A model generated the notes under the pieces. That model saw nothing but the letters and a program-made list of their open reading frames with translations, made no database searches and had not been told where the DNA came from. The position numbers and the translations under genes are program-made. Positions 12,001 to 24,000 of a stretch of DNA of 64,000 nt are shown one piece after another (within the stretch, counting starts at the first letter, position 1; each line of letters starts with the position of its first letter). The DNA comes from Escarpia spicata (Eukaryota; Annelida; Polychaeta; Sabellida; Siboglinidae), in NCBI GenBank assembly GCA_963995525.1, contig OZ023210.1, forward strand, positions 4,194,527-4,258,526, read 5' to 3'.

Positions 12001-15000
12001 CAAGTAGTTGTCTTGGTATTTTTGCTGTGGAATGATAATATCATTGTGAAATGTTAAAGATCTATGTGGTGACATTTTGTTTTCTTATTTGATGTTACTT
12101 TGTTGATGAACATTGCACATTAAAATGTCATCTTATAAATGTTATGTTGCTGTTTTAATGGCTTTTGTCTTGTCCACTGAAGATGACAATGGCTACAAAA
12201 GGGTGAAATAATTAATCTGTCCGTTATGTCACATGTTGCCTAGCAACCAGGTCTTTCAAAAATGTTGCCATAAATGTAAAGCTGCCAGACATTGTATTTT
12301 TCGTGGGAATTCTAGCCCCAACTTTTTCTTGGCAAAAAGGGCAAATTTGCCTAAGCGAGAACATTATATGCGGGAATGGTTAATATGTTGTATGTATGAG
12401 GCCACTGAACTTCACTGTATGTAGGAAGAGATCCAGGATGTGTCTTGTATGTAGGAAGAGATCCAGGTCAGAGTCTGGATGTTTCTTGTATGTAGGAAGA
12501 GATCCAGGTCAGAGTCTGGATGTGTCTTGTATGTAGGAAGAGGTCCAGGTCAGAGTCTGGATGTGTCTTGTATGTAGGAACAGATCCAGGTCAGAGTCTG
12601 GATGTGTCTTGTATGTAGGAAGCGGTCCAGGTCAGAGTCTGGATGTGTCTTGTATGCAGGAAGAGGTACAGGTCAGAGACTGGATGTGTCTTGTATGTAG
12701 GAAGAGGTGTAAGTCAGAGTCTGGATGTTTCTTGTATGTAGGAAGAGATCCAAGTCAGAGTCTGGATGTGTCTTGTATGTAGGAAGAAGTCCAAGTCAGA
12801 GTCTGGATGTGTCTTGTATGTAGGAAGAGATCCAGGTCAGAGTCTGTATGTGTCTTGTATGCAGGAAGAGGTCCAGGTCAGAGTCTGGATGTGTCTTGTG
12901 TGCAGGAAGAGGTCCAGGTCAGAGTCTGGATGTGTCTTGTGTGTAGGAAGAGGTCCAGGTCAGAGTCTGGATGTGTCTTGTGTGCAGGAAGAGGTCCAGG
13001 TCAGAGTCTGGATGTGTCTTGTGTGCAGGAAGAGGTCCAGGTCAGAGTCTGGATGTGTCTTGTGTGTAGGAAGAGGTCCAGGTCAGAGTCTGGATGTGTC
13101 TTGTGTGTAGGAAGAGGTCCAGGTCAGAGTCTGGATGTTTCTTGTGTGTAGGAAGAGGTCCAGGTCAGAGTCTGGATGTGTCTTGTGTGTAGGAAGAGCT
13201 CCAGGTCAGAGTCTGGATGTGTCTTGTGTGTAGGAAGAGATCCAGGTCAGAGTCTGGATGTGTCTTGTGTGTAGGAAGAGGTCCAGGTCAGAGTCTGGAT
13301 GTGTCTTGTGTGCAGGAAGAGGTCCAGGTCAGAGTCTGGATGTGTCTTGTGTGTAGGAAGAGGTCCAGGTCAGAGTCTGGATGTGTCTTGTGTGCAGGAA
13401 GAGGTCCAGGTCAGAGTCTGGATGTGTCTTGTGTGTAGGAAGAGGTCCAGGTCAGAGTCTGGATGTGTCTTGTGTGTAGGAAGAGGTCCAGGTCAGAGTC
13501 TGGATGTTTCTTGTGTGTAGGAAGAGGTCCAGGTCAGAGTCTGGATGTGTCTTGTGTGTAGGAAGAGGTCCAGGTCACAGTCTGGATGTGTCTTGTGTGT
13601 AGGAAGAGATCTAGGTCAGAGTCTGGATGTGTCTTGTGTGTAGGAAGAGGTCCAGGTCAGAGTCTGGATGTTTCTTGTGTGTAGGAAGAGGTCCAGGTCA
13701 GACTCTGGATGTGTCTTGTGTGTAGGAAGAGGTCCAGGTCAGAGTCTGGATGTGTCTTGTGTGTAGGAAGAGATCTAGGTCAGAGTCTGGATGTGTCTTG
13801 TGTGTAGGAAGAGGTCCAGGTCAGAGTCTGGATGTGTCTTGTGTGTAGGAAGAGGTCCAGGTCAGAGTCTGGATGTTTCTTGTGTGTAGGAAGAGGTCCA
13901 GGTCAGAGTCTGGATGTGTCTTGTGTGTAGGAAGAGGTCCAGGTTAGAGTCTGGATGTGTCTTGTGTGTAGGAAGAGGTCCAGGTCAGAGTCTGGATGTT
14001 TCTTGTATGTAGGAAGTGGTCCAGGTCAGAGTCTGGCTCCAAGCGCTTTACACTTTACTTCCTGGCTGACCTGTTCAATCGATCACCATCTTGACGTCTC
14101 TGGGAAGCATTGAGCCACACTGCAATAAATGCGCGAAGACTATTTGTACACAAATATCCACCACTGTCTCTAGCCAGGTACTCATTCATACAGCTAAGTG
14201 AATTGAAGCAATGTAGAGTAAACAAACTTGCCCAAGGTTCGACCCCACGCACAGGATTTGAACCCGCATTCTCTCAGTCGAGAGTCGGAGGCTCTTACAG
14301 CTGTGCTACTGCGCCCCTGCTGTGTCTTGTAGGAAGTGATGCCAATCCAGGGTCAGAGGCTCTTACAGCTGTGCTACTGTGCCCCTGCTGTGGCTTGTAG
14401 GAAGTGATGCCAATCCAGGGTCGGGCGTGGGCAATCTCGGAGATGCTGTCCTGGAGCGCTGACCTGGGAGAGATTTGTCTAATGGAGGAGACGGGAAAGG
14501 CAGACCCCCCAGCCGTCGTCACCCAACACCTTTACCCACCCAGGAAGTTTGTCCTCATCAACTCACAGGTGAGGGGATCATTGTCCTTAACTCACAGGTG
14601 TGGGATCATTGTCCTTAACTCACACGTAGTGATCATTGTCCTGAATTCACAGGTGTGAGGATCATTGTCTTTAACTCAGGTGAGGAGATCATTGTCCTTA
14701 ACTCACAGGTGAGGGGTCATTGTCCTTAACACACAGGTGAGGGGATCATTGTCCTTAACTCATAGGTGAGGGATCATTGTCCTTAACTCACAGGTGAGGG
14801 ATCATTGTCCTTAACTCACAGGTGAGGGGATCATTATCCTTAACTCACATGTGAGGGGATCATTGTCCGTAACTCACATGTGAGGGATCATTGTCCTTAA
14901 CTTATAGGGGAGGGGATCATTGTCCTTAACTCATAGGTGAGGGGTCATTGTCCTTAACTCACAGGTGAGGGGATCATTGTCCTTAACTCATAGGTTTGGG

Positions 15001-18000
15001 GATCATTGTCCTTAATTCACAGGTGAGGGGATCATTGTCCTTAACTCACATGTGAGGGATCATTGTCCCTAACTCAGGTGAGGGGATCAATGTCCTTAAC
15101 TCATAGGTTAGGGGATCATTGTCCTTAACTCATACAAGGGGATCATTGTCCTTAACTCACAGGTGAGGGGATCATTTTCCTTAAATCACAGGGGACGGAG
15201 TCTTGGTAATCGCCATCAAACACAGTTAAACATTAGTATTATTTATCAAATTATTTTGTATTTTTCCATATCAGAATCCAAATGCAACATTTGACAGTGG
15301 AAGAGTGACACTGCATTGTACATGTTGATAATTGTTAAAGAGTGGTCTGTGGGCAGCTCTAATGTATACCTTTGCCTCTGCAGGACTGCTACCTCATAAC
15401 GAAGCAGCAGCCAGTAGACCAGCTGCGACAGCTGCTGCTGAATGCATCCCCTGACTCGGAGCAAGTGAAGGCATTCTTCAAACTCCACCGGGTAGGTCAT
15501 CCACACCCTCTCCCTCATCCACACCTTCTCCCTCATCCACACCCTCTCCCTCATCCACACCCTATCCCTCAACCAAAACCTCTCCCTCATCCACACCCTC
15601 TCCCTCATACACACCCTCTCCCTCATCCACACCCTCTCCCTCATCCACACCCTCTCCCTCATCCACACCCTCTCCCTCAACCACACCCTATCCCTCATCC
15701 ACACCCTCTCCCTCAACCACACCCTCCCTCATCCACACCCTATCCCTCATCCACACCCTCTCCCTCAACCACACCCTCTCCCTCGTCCTCACACTCTCCC
15801 TCATCCACACGCTTTCCCTCATCCACACACTCTCCCTCAACCACACCCTCATGCACACCCTCTCCCTCATCCATACTCTCTCCCTCATCCACACACTCCC
15901 TCAACCACACCCTCATGCACACCCTCTCCCTCATCCATACCCTCGCCCTAATCCACACACTCTCCCTCAACCACACCCTCTCCCTCATCCACACACTCTC
16001 CCTCATCCACACACTCCCTCAACCACACCCTCTCCCTCATCCACACACTCCCTCATCCACACATTCTCCCTCAACCACACCCTCTCCCTCATCCACACCC
16101 TCATCCACACACTCTCCCTCATCCACACCCTCTCCCTCATCCACACACTCTCCCTCAGCCACACCCTCTCCCTCATCCACACACTCTCCCTCATCCACAC
16201 ATTCTCCCTCAACCACACCCTCTCCCTCATCCACACCCTCATCCACACCCTCTCCCTCATCCACACCCTCTCCCTCATCCACACCCTCTCCCTCATCCAC
16301 ACCCTCTCCCTCATCCACACCCTCATCCACACCCTCTCCCTCATCCACACCCTCTCCCTCATCCACACCCTCCCTCATCCACACCCTCTCCCTCATCCAC
16401 ACCCTCTCCCTATCCACACCCTCTCCCTCATCCACACCCTCTCCCTCATCCACACCGTAGTCCACAACATTGGAACTGCTGACACCATTATATAATATAA
16501 AACGTTACATTTGTGATATGTATCCTATAAACAGCTTCTATGATCTTGGATAATTCATGGGCAATACTTATGGCAAAGCTACAATTTATTTTAATGATTC
16601 CATTAAACCCCTGGTTATTATTAATGAAACAATGTGTTGCATTAATACACATTACGTGCCACGTCCCCATCACAATCAACGGTCCTCATCAATGGTCCTC
16701 ATCAACGGTCCTCATCACTTGAGGACAACTTCAGGAACTGTGCATAGCATCATGAACAAGTGATTTACGTTCATCTGACGTACTGTACGAATCCAAAACC
16801 CGGTAATAATCCTTAACCAATGGGGAATTTCACAAAAAAAGTTACTTTTCTTCGGTTGTGTAATCGCTGAAGGTTTGGCATCTAAAAAGCAACGCATCTA
16901 GGAGTAAACATTGACCCGCCTCCACACCTCCATGCCTCCACACCTCCATGCCTCCACGCCTCCATGCCTCCACGCCTCCACCCCTCCATGCCTCCACACC
17001 TCCATGCCTCCACACCTCCATGCCTCCACACCTCCATGCCTCCACGCCTCCACCCCTCCATGCCTCCACACCTCCATGCTATATAGGCTAGCTGGGTTAA
17101 AGTAGTAGCTGGGTGTTGATTGATGTGTGTGTTTGTAGGAACAAGCGTGTGCCACCTGTCTAATCCTGGCTTGTAGTACTCGGGCGGTCAACAAAGAGGT
17201 GGGTCTTGTAGATGACATCACCTTCGTGTGACCTTCACAGCTCCTGTGTAGCTCTAAGTTAACTATCTTGCAAGGTATTCAGTAGTCGTTGAAGTTTCTT
17301 GTAGAATTTGCTAGATGTATGAATAGGCTTTTCAACTAAATTTTTTTTAAACTTGATATTCAGTATAAAAATCTTTAAAATAATTTAATATATTAGCAAT
17401 GTGTAGAAAACAGCGGTTTTCTGCATTCCACAACTTTGTACCATTTCTGTACACTGTAGAGCTGAATAATGTTAAACTTGGCAGACTTAAAACATCGCTG
17501 TTTTGATGTGTATGATGCGCTACCAAACACCCGTCCAGCGCCATGTGTTTCTTTGTCGTCCACATCGTCATGCCTAACTGATGTTCACCATCGTCATGCC
17601 TGATTGATGTTCACCATCGTCATGCCTGATTGATGTTCACCATCGTCATGCCTGATTGATGTTCACCATCGTCATGCCTGGCTGATGTTCACCATCGTCA
17701 TGCCTGGCTGATGTTCACCAGTTGGGGTCATGGTCATTACCAGTGTCTTCATTGTTCATAGATATCAACATTACACATCTGCAACACTTCAGCCTGACTG
17801 CTGTGAAATAATGTCAACAAACATATGAGAGTATTCATTAATGAATGCTCTTCTACCCTTACCATCAATTTACGTGTATAATACGCCCCCATGTATAATA
17901 TGACCCTGACTTTTGCTAACTTTTGATAGAATTTCTATATCATGTATAATATGCACCCCGACTTTTGAGATAAAAACCCGATTTTCCCGCTTATAATATT

Positions 18001-21000
18001 TTGCTTGAATCCATCTGAGAATCGTAAACATGTCACCTACACAAGTTATGGCATTGCTGCCGGCTTGTCACTTGCTAGTGACTAATGTGTACGCACTACG
18101 TAACTTGTGTTGTAGCTTGACGATTGCGCAACTGATTAAATCAGTGCGTGCTAGAACTTACATTGTGTCGTTCTGATTTCACTTTTAAATTAACACCAAG
18201 TTCTATTCTGAAATGCTACATATAAACCTGGTACTTTCAACTGCGAAGCACACATGCACTACATTCGTCTTTATTTACATTCACAACATTTGCATTCACA
18301 ATTTTAAACATGGAGTCACACTTGTAGACACTCGACCCTTGATGCGGGCATCATTCACGTGATTCAAGAATGCCAATCATAATCATAGCGGGATGCTTCC
18401 TGGCCTCGTACGCTTCCCACTCATTGGTGTTATTCGCGAAGTCAGACATATGGGCTCTCGTCTTTGTCATTTCTCGCTGCTAGTTTAGGGCTAGAGAGGC
18501 AGTTACGGGAGTGCGATTCTTGCCTTTCGTGATAATATTACTAGTTTTCTAGCAGTGTTATCCTGGTCTACAAACATTGATAAATTGATCAGAGAAATTT
18601 AGTTTAGCCTTAGCACCATGTATAATATGCACCCCAACTTTTGAGTAAAAAGTGAAGGAAACAAATGCGTATTATACACGGAAATTTCCGGTATTTACGT
18701 TTACCTCCTCAGACTGTGACACTGATAGGGAACACCTGACTAACATGTGATCGGCTGTTAAGTTACGCAACTAAAGACAAATAGAACGAGAAACTTAGTG
18801 CTGAAATTGTCTTATTCAAATTTAGTGTCGTCATAGCGACATCGAGACGTGACTTGTTTGTGGTTGTTCACAGGTGGTGGAGGAAGCGACCCGGGCTTAC
18901 TTCCTGTATGGGGGAGAGCCGGAATGTAACTTTGCTGTGTCTGCAGGGGGAGTCAACACCATGTATAGTGAGTGACATGTGTCACCAGGACACTATTCTT
19001 GAGACATCAACAATTGTCCTGGTGGCGCACCCTGGTCATCATTTCTCAATATGCAACATCACTGTTACAGAACAAAATCAACTTTTAAGAGCAGATTTGA
19101 GCTTATGAGCTGATAAGAACGTTAGTGAGTTGGTCCCCAGAGCATTCTTATGAGCTGATAAGAACATTAGTGAGACGGTCCCCAGAGCATTCTTATGAGC
19201 TGATAATAATGTTAGTGAGATGTTCCCCAGAGGATTCTTATGAGCTGATAAAAATGTTAGTGAGATGTTCCCCAGAGCATTCTTATGAGCTGATAAAAAT
19301 GTTAGTGAGATGGTCCCCAGAGCATTCTTATGAGCTGATAAAAATGTTAGTGAGATGGTCCCCAGAGCATTCTTATGAGCTGATAAAAATGTTAGTGAGA
19401 TGGTCCCCAGAGCATTCTTATGAGCTGATAAAAATGTTAGTGAGATGGTCCCCAGAGCATTCTTATGAGCTGATAAAAATGTTAGTGAGATGGTCCCCAG
19501 AGCATTCTTATGAGCTGATAAAAATGTTAGTGAGATGTTCCCCAGAGCATTCTTATGAGCTGATAAAAATGTTAGTGAGATGTTCCCCAGAGCATTCTTA
19601 TGAGCTGATAAAAATGTTAGTGAGATGGTACCCAGAGCATTCTTATGAGCTGATAAAAATTTTAGTGAGATGGTCCCCAGAGCATTCTTATGAGCTGATA
19701 AAAATGTTAGTGAGATGGTCCCCAGAGCATTCTTATGAGTTGATAAAAATGTTAGTGAGATGTTCCCCAGAGCATTCTTATGAGCTGATAAGAACATTAG
19801 TGAGACGGTCCCCAGAGCATTCTTATGAGCTGATAAAAATGTTAGTTAGATGTTCCCCAGAGGATTCTTATGAGCTGATAAAAATGTTAGTGAGATGTTC
19901 CCCAGAGCATTCTTATGAGCTGATAAAAATGTTAGTGAGATGGTCCCCAGAGCATTTTTATGAGCTGATAAAAATGTTAGTGAGATGGTCCCCAGAGCAT
20001 TCTTATGAGCTGATAAAAATGTTAGTGAGATGGTCCCCAGAGCATTCTTATGAGCTTATAAAAATGTTAGTGAGATGGTCCCCAGAGCATTCTTATGAGC
20101 TGATAAAAATGTTAGTGAGATGGTCCCCAGAGCATTCTTATGAGCTGATAAAAATGTTAGTGAGATGGTCCCCAGAGCATTCTTATGAGCTGATAAAAAT
20201 GTTAGTGAGATGGTCCCCAGAGCATTCTTATGAGCTGATAAAAATGTTAGTGAGATGGTCCCCAGAGCATTCTTATGAGCTGATAAAAATGTTAGTGAGA
20301 TGGTCCCCAGAGCATTCTTCAGTGTCATTATTTTATTCCACGTTAATCTTCATGTAATTGCGTAGTGTGGTATAACTATTCAAGGGTAAATACTGATTTT
20401 AGCTCTGTGAAATTCTATTCATGTCTGTGATGGCTCTTAATTATATCAGTTTCCATGCTGTAATGCAGAAAGATATTTCATAGATGATTGTTTCTTGTGG
20501 GAAACAAATTGTAAGTTTGCTGCTATACTTTACCTGCTGATGCTGCTAAATAAAACAGTCTTGTGAATGAAGTTGTGAGACTACTAGATGAACTCACAGA
20601 ATAACTCTGACTTGCAGATGGGCCGCAGTCTTTCCTGAGTGGAGCCAGTGGATTCGGTACACCAAGGAGAGGAGGTGAATTCAACATTTATTTTGAAATA
20701 CGACTTGCAGGTCATGTGACTTGTTTGACCGATGTGTCTGTAAGTCATGTGACATGTTTGACCGGTGTGTCTGTAGGTCTTGTGACATGTTTGACCTGTG
20801 TGTGTCTGTAGGTCAAGTGTGTCTGTGGATCATGTGACATGTTTGATCGGTGTGTGTCTGTAGGTTATGTGACATGTATGACCAGTGTGTGTCTGTAGGT
20901 TATGTGACATGTTTGATCGGTGTGTGTCTGTAGGTCATGTGTGTCTGTGGATCATGTGACATGTATGACCAGTGTGTGTCTGTAGGTCATGTGTATCTGT

Positions 21001-24000
21001 AGGTTATGTGACATGTTTGATCGGTGTGTGTCTGTAGGTCATGTGTGTCTGTGGATCATGTGACATGTTTGATCGGTGTGTGTCTGTAGGTCACGTGACA
21101 TGTTTGACCGGTGTGTGTCTGTAGGTCATGTGTGTCTGTAGGTTATGTGACATGTTTGACCAGTGTGTGTCTGTAGGTCATGAGACATGTTTGACCAATG
21201 TGTGTGTAGGTCATATGATATGTTTGACCGGTGTGTCTAGGTGAGTTTCCCCAGACGTCCACTCCATTCCCCAACGTCACGCAGCAGCTGCAGTTCCAGA
21301 GTCCATCATCCAGCGCCTTCGCTCCAGGCTCCCCAGAGGTCATCTACTCCGGCAAACACAATGGCCTCTGTCTCTACCTCTCTCGCATTCTCAGGTGTGT
21401 TAAGTATATCTGGCTCTCTCGCATTCTCAGGTGTGTTAAGTATATCTGGGTCTCTCGCATTCTCAGGTGTGTTAAGTATCTCTGTGTCTCTCGCATTCTC
21501 AGGTGTGTTAAATATCTCTGTGTCTCTCGCATTTTCAGGTGTGTTAAGTATCTCTGGGTCTCTCGCATTCTCAGGTGTGTTAAGTATCTCTGTGTCTCTC
21601 GCATTCTCAGGTGTGTTAAGTATCTCTGGGTCTCTCGCATTCTCAGGTGTGTTAAATATCTCTGGGTCTCTCGCATTCTCAGGTGTGTTAAGTATCTCTG
21701 GGTCTCTCGCATTCTCAGGTGTGTTAAGTACTGTACATTTGTCTCATGCATTCTCATGTGTCACTGTGGGGGTGTTTTCTGTCCTGACTGTACTTGTTGT
21801 TGCCAGGCCACTGTGGGGTTTGTTCTGTCCTGACTGTATTTGTTGTTGCCAGGCCACTGTGGGGTGTGTTCTGTCCTGACTGTATTTGTTTTTGTCAGGC
21901 CACTGTGGGGTGTGTTCTGTCCTGACTGTATTTGTTGTTGCCAGGCCACTGTGGGGTGTTTTCTGTCCTGACTGTATTTGTTGTTGCCAGGCCATTGTGG
22001 AGTGTGTTCTGTCCTGACTGTACTTGTTTTTGTCAGGCCACTGTGGGGTGTGTTCTGTCCTGACTGTACTTGTTGTTGCGAGGCCATTGTGGGGTGTTTT
22101 CTGTCCTGACTGTATTTGTTGTTGCCAGGCCACTGTGGGGTGTGTTCTGTCCTGACTGTACTTGTTTTTGTCAGGCCACTGTGGGGTGTGTTCTGTCCTG
22201 ACTGTACTTGTTGTTACCAGGCCACTGTGGGGTGTGTTCTGTCCTGACTGTACTTGTTGCCAGGCCACTGTGGGGGTGTGTTCTATCCTGACTGTACTTG
22301 TTGTTGCCAGGCCACTGTGGGGTGTGTTCGGTCCTGACTGTACTCGTTGTTGCCAGGCCACTGTGGGGTGTGTTCTGTCCTGACTGTACTTGTTGTTGCC
22401 AGGCCACTGTGGGGGTGTGTTCTCTCCTGGCTGTACTTGTTGTTGCCAAGCCACTGTGGGGGTGTGTTCTGTCCTGACTGTATTTGTTGTTGCCAGGCCA
22501 CTGTGGGGTGTGTTCTGTCCTGACTGTACTTGTTGTTGCCAGGCCACTGTGGGGGTATGTTCTGTCCTGACTGTACTTGTTGTTGCCAGGCCACTGTGGA
22601 TGTGTTCTGTCCTGACTGTACTTGTTGTTGCCAGGCCACTGTGGGGGTGTGTTCTGTCCTGGCTATACTTGTTGTTGCCAGGCCACTGTGGGGGTGTGTT
22701 CTGTCCTGACTGTATTTGTTTTTGCCAGGCCACTGTGGGTGTGTTCTGTCCTGACTGTACTTGTTGTTGCCAGGCCACTATGGGGTGTGTTCTGTCCTGA
22801 CTGTACGTGTTGTTGCCAGGCCACTGTGGAGCTGTGTTCTGTCCTGACTGTACTTGTTGTTGCAGGGCCACTATGGGCGTGTGTTCTGTCCTGACTGTAC
22901 TTGTTGTTGCCAGGCCACTGTGGGGGTGTGTTCTGTCCTGACTGTATTTGTAGTTGCCAGGCCACTGTGGGTGTGTTCTGTCCTGACAGTACTTGTTGTT
23001 GCCAGGCCGCTGTGGGGTGTGTTCTGTTCTGACTGTACTTGTTGTTGCCAGGCCACTATGGGGTGTGTTCTGTCCTGACTGTATGTGTTGTTGCCAGGCC
23101 ACTGTGGAGGTGTGTTCTGTCCTGACTGTACTTGTTGTTGCAGGGCCACTATGGGTGTGAGTTCTATCCTGGCTGTAATTGTTGTTGCCAGGCCACTGTG
23201 GGGGTATGTTCTGTCCTGGCTGTATTTGTTGTTGTCAAGCCACTGTGGGGGTGTGTTCTGCCCTGACTGTACTTGTTGTTGTTGTTGCCAGGCCACTGTG
23301 GGGGTGTGTTCTGTCCTCATTGTAATTGCTGTTGTTAAGCTACAGTGATGTGTGTTCTGTCCTGACTGTACTTGTTGTTGCCAGGTCACTGTGGTGTGTG
23401 TTCTGTGCTGACTGTACTTATTGTTGCCAGGCCACTGTGGAGGTGTGTTCTGTCCTGACTATTTGTTGTTGTCAAACCACTGTGGGGGGTGTTCTGTCCT
23501 GACTGTACTTGTTGTTGCCAGACCACTGTGGGGTGTGCTCTGTTCTGACTGTACTTGTTGTTGCCAGGCCACTATGGGGTGTGTTCTGTCCTGACTGTAT
23601 GTGTTGTTGCCAGGCCACTGTGGAGGTGTGTTCTGTCCTGACTGTACTTGTTGTTGCAGGGCCACTATGGGTGTGAGTTCTATCCTGGCTGTAATTGTTG
23701 TTGCCAGGCCACTGTGGGGGTATGTTCTGTCCTGGCTGTATTTGTTGTTGTCAAGCCACTGTGGGGGTGTGTTCTGCCCTGACTGTACTTGTTGTTGTTG
23801 TTGCCAGGCCACTGTGGGGGTGTGTTCTGTCCTCATTGTAATTGCTGTTGTTAAGCTAGTGATGTGTGTTCTGTCCTGACTGTACTTGTTGTTGCCAGGT
23901 CACTGTGGGGTGTGTTCTGTGCTGACTGTACTTATTGTTGCCAGGCCACTGTGGAGGTGTGTTCTGTCCTGACTATTTGTTGTTGTCAAGCCACTGTGGG

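Noticed and set aside
12561..13520. Several 60-114-codon frames ([14 protein letters not shown])
   Set aside because: Shadow frames of the 41-bp array.
14232..14316. Possible tRNA gene on the minus strand
   Set aside because: A and B boxes are present but the acceptor stem does not close and the sequence continues into a SINE body.
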